DNA from: Isoetes taiwanensis | Lineage: Eukaryota; Streptophyta; Lycopodiopsida; Isoetales; Isoetaceae | Direction of reading: 5' to 3' | Assembly: GCA_021234155.1 (NCBI GenBank) | Contig: JAJEKV010000488.1 | Location: 110,051-174,050 of the forward strand | DNA: 64,000 bases | Shown here: positions 41,484 to 51,999 of the stretch, one piece after another | Layout: each line of letters begins with the position of its first letter | Numbering within the stretch: position 1 is the first letter of the stretch | Translations under genes and position numbers: made by a program | The notes under the pieces: model-generated | What the model was told of the DNA's origin: nothing | What the model saw: only the letters and a program-made list of their open reading frames with translations | Databases searched by the model: none

Positions 41484-44400
41484 TTACCAAGTGGTCAGAA
41501 TTGAAGCCACTGGCTTGTCCACCAGCAATTGAAAAGTTAGAGTGTCTAATTGCTGATAGTAGTGGCCTGATACTATAACCTCTCCAACATTGTATACATT
41601 CCCCCACTCATCAACATAAGAATCCAGCAATGTTTGCTTTGTCTCAGTACACTGCAGTAAGTAAAAGTCGACACCCTCATCATTATTTTCTTCTGCAGGT
41701 ACAGCAAAGTTATCCCCAACTTCTAAGATGTCACTGAGGTAATCAAGCTCACCCTCATCATCATCATCTTCTTCTTCCTCCTCCTCATTGGATAATTTGT
41801 AAATGAGATTCACCTGGTTGTACTTCTTTTGGTTTTAATACACCTTCTTTCCAGCCTCCTATCCTTCTCTTGTTAATGCAATTATCCCAATCTCCATGAA
41901 AACATGCTTGGCAAAAAAAACAAGGCGTATCCGTACTCACTTTTGTTGATCCTTCCTATCTGCCCTAATGCTATGTAACTTTGAGCTCCCATTCAAAGTT
42001 TTCCATTCCTTCTTTTCAGACTTATCTATGTCCTTAGCTTCAATATTCCAAAAGTACCTGGAAAGCATTGACTCAAAGCAAGTTAATGCAAAAGCAAAGC
42101 AAAGCAAATTCAGAAAGCAAATGCAAGAGCAAATTGTTAGCAAAGATAATCAAAGCAGAAATCAAAAGTAATGAGACATCCACCTGGAATTGAATGAAAG
42201 CCAACATAAATGCAGAAAGCAAATGCAGAGCAAATTTAATGAATGCAGAAAGCAAATGCAAAGCCAATTCAAAGCAAAGTTAGTCAAAGCATTAATCAAA
42301 GCAAAAGCAAAAAGCAAAAGCAAAAAGCAAAAGCATCAAAGCAATTCCATCAGAGCAAAGATAATCAAAGAAGAAATCAAAAGTAATGAGACAACCACCT
42401 GGAATTGAATGAAAGCCAAGATAAATGCAGAAAGCAAATGCAGAGCAAATTTAATGAATGCAGAAAGCATATGCAAGGCCAATTCAAAGCAAAGTTAGTC
42501 AAAGCAAAAGCAAAAAGCAAAGCATCAAAGCAATTCCATCAAAGCAAAACACTAGGCCAGCCTACGGAAAATACCTTTTTTTTCATTGGCACAAGGATGG
42601 TTTTCAATGTACCATTTTAGGAATTCCACCGCATCCTTAGCACACATTGCCTTCCAGAATCATACTTCAGTTGCTCCTTTGCTAGAATTAATTTCAAAAC
42701 AGCTCAGCTCCATCATGTTCTCCTTTACCATGAGAACTTGCAAAAACACCATAAATATTCCAGAGTAGGATTGTTCACAAAATTTCTACCTATGTACCGT
42801 ATGGGTCCGCACCTTTGAATTGAGATGTGCAACCATCACTCCAAAAACATGGTTTTCGTACTCTATATTCATTTGTTTCAGCCATGTGCATGGACTTTCA
42901 AAGTGGTTGACAAACTCGGTTGAATGCTCCTTGCAATCAGAAATGTAAAAATGTGTCTCCTTAATTATTCTTCGATCCTGTACCAACTTGTTTCTCGATC
43001 CGAACAAGATCATTGTGTTCCTAAATTCTTCCTCTTCCTTTTTCAGGATGTCTATAGGTAATGTGAACAAGAATAGTAATTTGGTCGGTATGCCAATGGC
43101 ATGATTGTACTTCCTTCTGAATTTTGAGGCTATAGTTCTCAAGAAAATCAATTATCGATACAATAGTATTCTTTGGAAAGTTGGCTAGCATTGCTTAAAT
43201 TGCTTTGCTCGCCAATGTCTTAGTGTAATTATGTGGAACAAATTGCACAAGTGTCTTGTTGGCATACTGAATAAACTCTTGTACCGGAGCAGATTTGTAT
43301 GCTAATCTTGTGACTTTAGTTGGTTTTTTTTCCCTCTTACGAATTGAACTCTCCTTCAAATTACAGGGCTCTTGCTGCAATATGAAGACAATTTGGTGAT
43401 GTTAGGTCCTAAACAAGTTTCAGAAAAAGTAAATAACACTAAAACAAATTAATATACCTTCTCAAACTGTTTCCACTCAACAGAAATGTCTTTCATTGTC
43501 TTTTTCCTTTGGATGATTGCAATCTGAAAGCTACAACGTTAGCTCATTTCCAAAAATAGATATACATGAATGTTAAATGTACCTTTTCAAACCACAAGAT
43601 TTACAAGCAACCATCGCATGGGAATGCTTGTGCCATTCTTCTAAGGGATCTTGCTTTTCACATACAAGTTCCTCCACAACTCACTAGTAGACTTGTAAGT
43701 CATCAATTTAGCTTTGCATTCATCTCCTTCTCCACACACACAATCGCAATTGCAGAACAATTTTCATGAACACCTTAGGGTCTGTTTTTTATTCTCGCTC
43801 AATGTTTGAAGAACAAATTCCAAAATGGATGTGATATCGACAAAGACAAGTTTCCCTCTCATGAAGTCTTCTAACAAATGAAGGCTTCAGCCTCTCAAAT
43901 GTTTGTTGTGCAATGTTGATATGTGGATATTGTTGCTTTGAAAGCCATATAGAACTGGAGCTTGCATAACATGTAAAATTCATTTGTAATGCATAAAGCA
44001 AAATCATGAAAGTAATGAAACAATGAAGCAAATCAATCATAATAAGTAATTAATCAAAGATACTTTGGAGACATTGCGTAATGCAAATTTATAAAGCAAT
44101 AGGGATTTAAACAATGCAGATAGCAAATTCATACATAAAACATGTGAAGCATAAATTGTTCAACTTCAACATGAAAAGTTTTATCAAACACTACAAATTA
44201 ACAAACTGACTGAAACATTCCAGATATAAATACCGAGACCTCAAGCAAAATGGATTGATGGTCAACTTTATTGCCATTTTCTGCCTTAAACTTCCTCACA
44301 TGTTTTTGTATGGAGAAACTCTTGTGTTTTCAGTAGTCCGAAACCTTGGATAACCTTTTTTCACTTCATCAACGATGTAATCGACCTTTTCTTCCTCAAA

Positions 44401-44960
44401 ACATAGACCAGGACCCGATTCCCTTCGCCATTACTCTTCTTCTATAGGGTCGCACAAATAGATTTTCTAGGCACTTCACAGCACCGCTAATGCTGAGAAT
44501 GATTAAGTTTATTCGTGTGGATGTAACCATTTGTAAAGTTGACCTTTTGCTGCCGTAATGTCAATCTTTCCGGGTTCGCTTTGTGCAATTTGCATAGTTT
44601 TCCTTCACATTAGCAATCACTTTTTGCATAACCTTTGTCTCTCTTTTGTCCAACGCTTACTTGTAAAGGTACATTTGGTTTTATCTTTCTTACAAATCTG
44701 TCCACAATAGCAGCCTTATCTAAAGCATTGGCATGTTTTGTCAGATCCTCAAAATAATCATGCATATCCTTTGAAATCTCCTGAATTCTTCTCACACTGA
44801 GGCTTAATTCTTTGAATTAGCAAAGCTTCCATCAATTCCTTTTTGCTTTCCTTGATTCCCTCTTTTCTCGGCAGCATCAATTTCCACGAAAAAATCGTCT
44901 CTTCTCATCTTCATCCATTCAAATTATGAATATGAGAAACTCCAATCGCTGATTCTCCAC
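41484..44960 (-). CDS. Multi-exon DDE-like transposase of the 7.2-kb transposon
   Basis: About nine exons on the minus strand, in family order. N-terminus: RRDDFFVEIDAAEKR, then DLTKHANALDKAAIVDRFVR (44940-44655) and EEEKVDYIVDEVKKGYPRFR (~44400). FERLKPSFVRRLHERETCLC (~43860). Cys-rich CDCVCGEGDECKAKLMTYKS and WHKHSHAMVACKSCGLKRY (43755-43575). KDISVEWKQFEK (43490). NTIVSIIDFLENYSLKIQKE, CHWHTDQITILVHITYRH and IIKETHFYISD (43190-42940). WSDGCTSQFKG (42843-42811). SHGKGEHDGAGAVLK (~42710). FWNIEAKDIDK...SSKLHSI (42065-41950). CQACFHGDWDNC (~41900). Then the acidic linker and DILEVGDNFAVPAEE (41810-41690). Candidate catalytic Asp residues are in DFxEN, SDG and DGAG. Two or three frame slips occur (one at a TTTTT run before WSDG, one at a CCAGG). 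I recognise the family from plant genomes but know no accepted name. Confidence 0.85.
42061..42560. repeat. AGCAAA-rich low-complexity introns with 215-bp tandem duplication
   Basis: Dense AAAGCAAA/AGCAAATGC words. ATGAGACATCCACCTGGAAT at 42171 and ATGAGACAACCACCTGGAAT at 42386 define a 215-bp duplication carrying GAATGAAAGCCAA and GCAGAAAGCAAATGCAG. It lies between transposase exons, so it is presumably intronic. The same AGCAAA words occur at both ends of the transposon (38112-38145, 45178-45200). Confidence 0.85.
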
Positions 44961-45214
44961 CGTAACCAAATTTAAGAGAATGGCAAGAGAGGACAGTTCC
45001 GCCAACCTCGCCTCCTTCAATTTCGCAATTACACTCCATCATTCTCCCGCCAAAGCCAACCGTAACTGATTCCCCAATAATCGGACAGCCATGTCATCGA
45101 TCCGTAGGAGTGATCGAGTTTGGGGGGAATTCACAGTTCGCTGTGTGCTGAGAAGAACGAGCAAAGCAATTCGATAAAGCAAAAGCAAAGCAAAGCAAGC
45201 AGACGTCCGGACAC

Positions 45215-45263
45215 TACTTTTTCAACCCCACGAAAGTGATTTTATGCCCCTTTAATCTTAGTC
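45215..45263 (-). repeat. Right terminal inverted repeat of the 7.2-kb transposon
   Basis: The minus strand reads GACTAAGATTAAAGGGG, then CATAAAATCACTTTCGTGGG, then GTTGAAAAAGTAGTG. The differences from the left end are a 3-bp gap and scattered changes. Confidence 0.7.
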
Positions 45264-45653
45264 AATAAGAAGGAAGAGCCGATTTTGTCGAACAAATAGA
45301 TATGTTGTTTCAATCGCCGCTTACCATACGACAATGGCATGTTTGGAAGATCCTTGCCAGAGATATTCTATTCGTCCAATTCTACCTGGATATCCTGCTT
45401 ACGCAAGACCCTTTCTATCTACACACTTTGATGGCATGCAAGCAATGAATGATAAGCCTTCTGCAAACATTGGTGGGGTCATTCAAAACAATGTATGTAT
45501 TTCTTATATACCAATTGAGATGTAGAACATTGTAAGAAACACTTAAAAGTCGGGGCCTTTCACAATTGAAGATAAAGGATGGTATTGTCATCGACCTCTA
45601 TTGATAAAAACCCTGTATGTTTGGGGTCCGGGGTTCGAACTCGAAGACCCTCC
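45264..45653. other. Short spacer between the TIR transposon and the Ty3 element
   Basis: A 63-codon plus frame (45334-45525, with RPILPGYPAYARPFLSTHFD) has no recognised domain. 45610-45653 includes GGGGTTCGAACTCGAAGACC, which resembles a tRNA T-arm/B box and aligns loosely with sequence inside the opposite LTR, so the LTR may extend to 45614. Confidence 0.4.
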
Positions 45654-46189
45654 TGTGGAGGACCCGTGGATCTATCAGAGAGTCCGGGGACTATGTCACG
45701 CTGGATTTGGCCGAAAAGAGAAGAAAAAGAAGAGAATAGAACAAATGAAAGAAAGATGATAAGCTTCCTTGATATCAATGATGAAAATACATGAGCTCTC
45801 GCAATAGAGAGAAAACTGAAAGGAGACAAGACTCAAAACTCATCTAAAAACTTATGAGCTAACTCTACTCATATATATAGTACAATGGCCTTGGGCCCAA
45901 TATAGACACTCGACCGATCTCGGTGCCGACTCCTCGAAGGAGGCCTGATTTGCAGTGAATGTTGGCGGTGCCTCTTGAAGTGCCTAGAATCACTGACGCT
46001 GACGCTGGCGGTGTGACAAGATCACTTGTCTGGGGCCGGCTCTTTGAGCTGAGCCAAAGGCTTTGATCAGCGTGGCTTTGCTTAGTCTTCAGGGAGGCTT
46101 GGATGTGGGCAGTGGGGGTTGACTGAGGATCTTTGAGCTTGACCGTGCGACGATGATGAATAGTCCCGGCATCAGAGGCACAGACAACA
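45654..46189 (-). repeat. 3' LTR of the 11-kb Ty3 element
   Basis: On minus it starts TGTTGTCTGTGCC at 46189. Shared with the 5' LTR: GGCCTTGGGCCCAATATAGA, TACTCATATATATAGTACAA (a possible TATA region on either strand), GATAAGCTTCCTTGATATCA. The left boundary is set at CCACA/TGTGG 45654 but homology continues weakly to ~45614. Confidence 0.88.
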
Positions 46190-46202
46190 CTCCCCACCAA
46201 AC
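46190..46202 (-). other. Polypurine tract of the 11-kb Ty3 element
   Basis: The minus strand reads TTTGGTGGGGAG directly before the 3' LTR start TGTTGTC. Confidence 0.7.
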
Positions 46203-47299
46203 GACACTTTGAGTGAAGAAAAGGAGGAAGCGTTTGAGGGCGGGGAAGCCATCAACAGTGATCCTCACGGGGGAGTGAGGATCGGCCCATTATGATAATC
46301 GGGCTGATGAGATCTTGGCGTGATTGAAGAGCTTGAGGTGTGTCTTGGCCAAGGGCGGGGATCAGCATCATCAAGAAAACGAGCGCGTACCATGTCTTCA
46401 AGTGCAGCGCGGGCGCCCAAGAAATGTACCGACACTCCATGAGGAGACAATTATCAAGGCCAAAAAATCGACACCGGCATTTGGATTACGGTGAAAAATG
46501 GGACGCCGCCGACGAAGGAGCTGAGCAAAATGCATTTGAGGGCAGCGCAAAATCCCGCTTTGAAGATGGATGAAGGATGGTGAGGTGGAGGCATTCCGCA
46601 AGAAGGTGTTGAGACCATGAAGCGCATCCGCTGGCTGTTGCCAACCACGCTCATTAGCAATGTAGATCAATTTGTGGTGTTGTCGCAGTAGCACCTTCTT
46701 CCCAATGTGATCGGCGAACAAAACGTGGATCCCACTTGGGAGATCCGTCGAGATCCGAGGTGGTGTCCAGCCCCATGACCATCCATGACCTTGGTCCAAA
46801 AAAGGAAGGTCCTAATCAAGGGGAACCGGGGCGTGGAGGTACACCCTGTGAAGCATAGGGAGAAGGAACCATGCCCGTGGGCGGGTTCTTGCGATCTCCA
46901 CGAATTGATCGACAAGATCCGGATCAAGTGCCCGACGGCGATCCCAAAGAGAAGCAGAGTTGAGTTGGACAGAGGGCTATCCCATCCCTGGGGACCGCCT
47001 TGCTATCCAATTGAGCCTCATGAATCGATTGTAACCAATGAGGTGCTGCATATAGACTTGTGCATAGGGAAGATCTTGGGATGTCCTAGATACTTCCTTA
47101 TTTGTTGCTGCGGCGCTTCGCTTACGAGAGATAAATGACGGCAAGCTTCGGGCATGTACTCTCGATGAAAAGTTTTGGTCCGAAAGCAGGATCCGCAAGA
47201 TATGGATTGTTATCCCTGAAGCACCCATTGCGCAGATGGGGTCACCCTCGAACAAATGGGGCGTGGCCCATTGCCAAAATTTTCCGTATCACCCGGATA
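46203..47299 (-). other. 3' part of the 11-kb element before the polypurine tract
   Basis: Open minus stretches such as 46799-46398 (SGIHVLFADHIGKKVLLRQH and on, 133 codons) may be a continuation of the third ORF after frameshifts. No domain is recognised. Confidence 0.35.
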
Positions 47300-49139
47300 G
47301 AAATCATGAAAAATATAAGCCATGGGCTGAACCACGGAAAGTGAGAAAGTCGGGATCAAAGCCTGCGGTGTATGAGATCAAAGACAACAAGGGCACAACA
47401 CAACCCTTTGTCTTCAATGGAGAGTTCGCCAACCGAGAAAAATCAGCGACCGCCATTGGGATATCCCATGGCCCACCATTGCGCCACTTTGAAAGGAAGA
47501 GGTGGCGCCGAGCAACCACATAATCATGATAGCAAAGGGAGGGAGCTGGGAAGTCCACCGCATTCATATTGAAGAATTGAAGTCTGCGCGTCAAGTTTGG
47601 TTTGAGCCTCATCAGCAGACTGAATAGCTTGCTGCAGCTGTTGTTCGAGATCACGGATCCGATTTTCCTTTTCAAGTAGGAGGCGTGACTGGTCACGGAC
47701 CCGCTTCTGAGAAGGATTGACCTGGGAGGAAGATTTCCCGGTGTATTGAGACGAAGCACGGCAATCTCCGCGTCATCGAGTATTTTCTGTTTCTGCACCT
47801 CTGTAAGCTGATCTTGAAGAGAGGTGATCCGAGAGAGGTCGTGTAGAAAAGCTTCGAGTCAAGGAGGCAACTTGAGCATCTCTGGCTGAAAGATTTTGAA
47901 CTTGAGTCACGGAAGTTTTCACACGATGCCCCGGTACAAGGCATTGAGTTTAGCAATATCTTCATCCTTGGTACTCAGGAGAGCAGCTTTGGACTTGTTG
48001 TGCTCCAAGAGAGTCTGAATTTCTGTCTGGAGCTGAGCCTGCTGATCTGCGAGTTGGCTGACTTGAGCTTGTGTACTCTTGAGATCCCGCATGAGCACGT
48101 AAGAGAGCTTCATGCTTGTCTTGGAAGCCTCCAAAGTTGCAACTTGGCGATTGCGGCTTGAAGGTCTTTAATTATCTGCATGATCTGAGGCCTCTAGTGC
48201 CAAGGAACCAGCTCATAAAGAGCATCTTGGGATTCCTGTAACTTAAGTGCGGCAGCTTGAGCATCCTGCTGATCTTGATACAACAAGCCCGGCGAGGTGT
48301 TGTGGTGGTGGAATTGGTGTTGCACTGGTGTGGGAGGTTTGTGAAAAATGGTGTGAAGTGGATGGTGTAAGCGGAGGAAGAGACAGTGACATGAGTGTGG
48401 TGTGGTCATGACCAGGGAAGATGAAGTGATGTGCCAACTTGGTGATTATTTGGAAGGGGCCGAAAGGGAAGTATGAGAATTTGGTGGTGTGGGAGGAAGT
48501 AATGACGGATGAGGGCTTGAAAGTGCCCTCCCACGCAAACTTCAGAAATGGAAGTGGTACCGGCGGTCCATTTCTTGGAGAAGACGATAGAACATCATTT
48601 GGGGCCAATCTATGTGGTGCTTGGGTGTGTAGTGATGGGACCAGGTTATAGAAAGGCTTATTGATATGGGTGTTCTTGATAGAATACCCAAGGAATTTCG
48701 CCACAAAAATTTTACAAAGGTCTCATGAGGCTTGTCGATATTGGTGGACGATGGACATTGGCGTGATAAGCGGGTGCACCAAACTTCTGTGACATCAATA
48801 TCCACGTATAGCAGACCATGATACACAAAGGAGTGTGCAAGGGAATATGAAATACCTCAGAAATCAAGTGTTGAGTCAATGAAATAGTGGTGCCATCGAA
48901 TTACGTGGTGTACCCTCTTGGTACATTAACAATATTGGCGATGAAGCGCAACTGGGCAGGATTTGGAGCCGGAAGTTCCATTTGAGAAAATTCGTAAAAT
49001 TTGGTGTCGTTCAGTGACATCTTTATTGGGGCCAACAAGGGCAAAGTGGAAAGTGGGGGCCAAGAAGGATCTGGGGATGCAAAAAGGGGCGGATCCTTGG
49101 GGCGGAAGCTTGAAGTGTAGAAAATCTTGGGGCAGCCAT
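47300..49139 (-). pseudogene. Third ORF of the 11-kb element: mobile-domain-like plus coiled coil
   Basis: ATG at 49139 (MAAPRFSTLQASAP). Frame-shifted pieces then give PRGYTT and FDGTTISLTQHLISEVFHIP (~48900), HETFVKFLWRN (~48720), HIDWPQMMFYRLLQEMDR (~48600) and a Pro/Ser-rich stretch. A long helical part follows: YQDQQDAQAAALKLQESQ (48290-48230), KSTQAQVSQLADQQAQLQTE (~48060) and RDLEQQLQQAIQ (~47640). Position after integrase is that of accessory/env-like ORFs in plant Ty3 elements, but no signal peptide or membrane span is seen, so it is not env-like. Function unknown. Confidence 0.65.
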
Positions 49140-49429
49140 GAGAATGATTTCTGAGCGAAGAGAGATGCCAAAGGCGAAGACGAAAGTCGAAACCTGACGG
49201 AGGATGAAGGCGCAGAGGGAACTAAAAAAGGTTTGTTTAGGGCGCATAATTTGGAGGTGAAGAGGTATGAAGAGTCGAAACAGGAACCGTTGATGATGCA
49301 GTGTCAAGAGATGCGAAGAAGGGGATTGAGAGGCAAAATTTGGCTAAGTCCCCAAAAACGTAAAGGGAGAAGCAATGGGCCGGTGAGGATGAGGCGTGAA
49401 AAGAAAGATCGGATGTGACAGATGGCAAA

Positions 49430-50100
49430 AGACACCCATTAATGTTCGACGGCGTGGAAAGAAGGAATGGCATTCAATGCGGCAACTTTCGAAGTGGGAT
49501 ATCATAAAAGGAAATGTCAGAAGGTACCATTGCTAGATATGCGGGCGGAGAATAGATTCTCCTTTTAGAAACAGCCTTTTGCATTGCAACCCGTTGGCGA
49601 TTTTGTGTGATTGGTCCACGTTGACAAGGAGGTCCTCGATTGGCTATATAAAGGCGAACCGAGAGAAAGCGAAGGCATCCGATGGCGCTTCAGTATAGGT
49701 TGGCCGCTGGTTTGAGCGAAGATTGCACCATCAAAAACGAAACTGTCGGAGTGGATCACTTGTAAGATGAAGCTATGCGGATCTCGGCTGCCACTTTACA
49801 ACCGTGGCATTAGCATGGGCGGCTGGTGTGCGGGATGGCTGAACATCCCGACCAAGACCAACGGGATGGAGGTGGTTCTGCACCTTATTTGGGATCGGGC
49901 GAGAACCTCTACCATCTCCCTCCGCATCACCTCTGCTCCGAACCCGGAGTAGAGGTTTTTCCTCTTAGGACTTAGTAGATAGGGCTCGAGCCCGTTTTTT
50001 GTATATAGGGCAGTGCCCATAGCGGAAATGGGCTGGGCGCCCACATTTTGTAAAAATTCTCCACTATAATATAATCTACCGCTTTTCTAGTCACTTTACG
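49430..50100. other. Spacer between integrase and third ORF of the 11-kb element
   Basis: Non-coding, homologous to 27220-27889. Contains the plus-strand TATA box at 49644-49653 and the conserved inverted repeat CCTCTGCTCCGAAC/CCCGGAGTAGAGG at 49931-49956 followed by T5. Confidence 0.6.
49644..49653 (+). promoter_or_regulatory. Antisense TATA box (copy 2)
   Basis: GGCTATATAAAGG on plus, same place as 27435-27443 in the other copy. It would drive transcription toward the pol 3' end, antisense to the element. Confidence 0.55.
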
Positions 50101-50137
50101 TGGTGTTTGATTAAGGCGGCTGCTCGTGTTGGGATGT

Positions 50138-51407
50138 TCACTTTACGTGTCTTTGAAATGTTTTGAGGCGAAAACCATTAACTAATGTAGGTAATGGAGT
50201 GCCATCTAATTCAGCTAGTTGGAAAACACTTGGTCTAACCACTTGAACAATTTGATAAGGGCCAAACCAACGAAACTTGAGTTTACCCGGAAAATTTTTG
50301 TACACGGAATCATAAAGAAGAACCAAATCTCCTTGTTTGAATGTTTTGTCTTCAAGCGTTTGTCATGTAAAGATTTTTTGCAACTGTTGTCCATGAAGAA
50401 CACGAATATAAGCATCCTGCGAAGTTCATCCAAGCTGTTCTAATTGATAGACCCGTTCTTTGAGCGTTTGCTGAAGTGGATTATGAGCGTGAGCTTGATT
50501 GAAACCGAGTGTTGGAAGAATGAATTCAAAGGGCATGAGAGCTTCGACCATAAACCAATTTAAAGGAGTGTGACCCGTAGCAATCTTGAAACAAGTATTG
50601 TAGGCCCAAAGAAGCTGTAGGAAGTTTTGTGCGCCAATGCGGGAAGCGTCACAAATTTTCTTGAGAATGGTGACGAGTTTTTGTTGGTGCTTTCGGCCAA
50701 CCCATTGCCTTGAGGATAGTAAGGTGTGCTCTTGTGATGATGTATCAAAGAGATAATCGTCGGCTCTTTGATAGTATGATTGATGAAATGAACACCCACG
50801 ATCAGCGACCAGCTCCGTAAGGGGGTAGAATCAGCGTGATGATTTGTTGATAGAGGACTCGGGCCGCTTGCAAGCAGTGTTGTGCGGAAGTGCACAAGCT
50901 TCCGCCCATTTGGTGGCGTGGTCGGTGAGAACCCGGGATGTATCGGACGCGAGTGTGCGCGCCCGGAGGGTCTATAGGTCCCACAAAGTCCATTCCCCAT
51001 TTCTTTGAAGGGAAGTGGGCGTGGCGGCCGGCGTCAAGGGAAGAGCGTCCGCGGGCGTTGGGGCGTCCCACCCGGCCGGGCAAAGCGTCACGCGTCTTGG
51101 CGTGAAGCGTGAGCATCTTTGAAGAGCGTGGGCCAATAATACCCGGCAAGAAGAATTTTGCGTGCCGTGGTGTCACCATGAAATGACCACCACCGAGCCC
51201 TTGATGAGCTTTCGAACAATGCGGAACTTCATGAGGGAGAACCACGGCGTCGAAGGATGGTGTCCTTACCTTTTTTGTAGAGATGTCGGCAACCATGGTG
51301 TAGTCACGGACCTCGGAGAAATTGATGGCGACGGGATTGTCGCTGGCGAGAGAGCGCCTCATCTTCGGTGGAAGAGCACTGTGAGGAGAATGCTTGCTGA
51401 AAATCAT
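50138..51407 (-). pseudogene. Integrase of the 11-kb element
   Basis: Zinc-binding part VVLPHEVPHCSKAHQGLGGG (51220-51160), core KKWGMDFVGPIDPP (first Asp, ~50990), YPQGNGLAESTNK (Glu, ~50690). C-terminal end: YDSVYKNFPGKLKFRWFGPY and LVNGFRLKTFQRHVK, stop at 50138. This end lacks a chromodomain. Frameshifts separate the core and C-terminal parts. Confidence 0.88.
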
Positions 51408-51800
51408 GGAACCAATGTGGTGTTGCCGTGACTAAAAAAAGTTGAGCATCGGGGAAGGCGTCACGAGACTCTGTTGCGGGATCATCGTGTGGATGCGTGA
51501 AAGATAATCGGAACAACATGAGATTTGCCGACCTTATGAGCGATTTCAAAAGGAGCAAATTCTTGGAGAAGAAGGACCTAACGAGCAATGCGACCCGTGG
51601 GGCGTGGATTTGTTGATCAAATAGAGAAGTGCTTGGTGGTCCACAAAGAACTTGATTTGGCCCAAAAGGTAATGGAGGAGGCGTTGGACCTGAGAAAATG
51701 AGACCCAAAGCTTCACGCTTCCGTAAGCGAGAATAGTTTGCCTTCGGCGGGGAATTGAGTTTTAATTTTGGCATAGCGATTTGGTTTTATCGATTAATGC
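51304..51800 (-). pseudogene. RNase H of the 11-kb element
   Basis: A 156-codon minus frame with KREALGLIFSGPTPPPL, HAPRVALLVRSFFSKNLLLL and SLIRSANLMLFRLSF, matching the copy 1 order (LPEREALGLIF, KSFIKVANLMLSH). Confidence 0.8.
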
Positions 51801-51999
51801 GCATCATATTCTTGAGAAAAACGGCTCAATAGCAAACCCGAGACATCGACATGAGCGTGAAAGGGCTTGTCCCATTGAGGAGGAACAAGTACCGGTGCAC
51901 GAGTAAGCAAAAGCTTCCGGCTGTTGGAAAGCGGCTTCCTTTGGGAATTCAAGCCCGGTGGATTAAATCACCCGTGAGTTTATGAATGGGATCTGCAAT

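Larger units (their letters stand above)
38064..45263. mobile_element. TIR DNA transposon, ~7.2 kb, with transposase and HAD phosphatase-like gene
   Basis: The left terminus (38064-38100) and the reverse complement of the right terminus (45263-45215) share GACTAAG, then ATAAAATCACT, then CGGGGT/CGTGGGGT followed by an A-rich run, in the same order and spacing. Just inside both ends are AGCAAAGCAAA repeats. The interior has a minus-strand multi-exon transposase (41484-44960) and a plus-strand gene (38190-41093) arranged convergently. A clear target duplication was not found, so the exact outer ends and the superfamily remain open. Confidence 0.75.

Noticed and set aside
38064-45263. Assignment of the TIR transposon to PIF/Harbinger, Mutator or hAT
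   Set aside because: The transposase motifs do not fit those families and no diagnostic target duplication was found.
47300-49139. Envelope-like gene in the 11-kb Ty3 element
   Set aside because: The post-integrase ORF has no signal peptide or membrane span and is coiled-coil rich.
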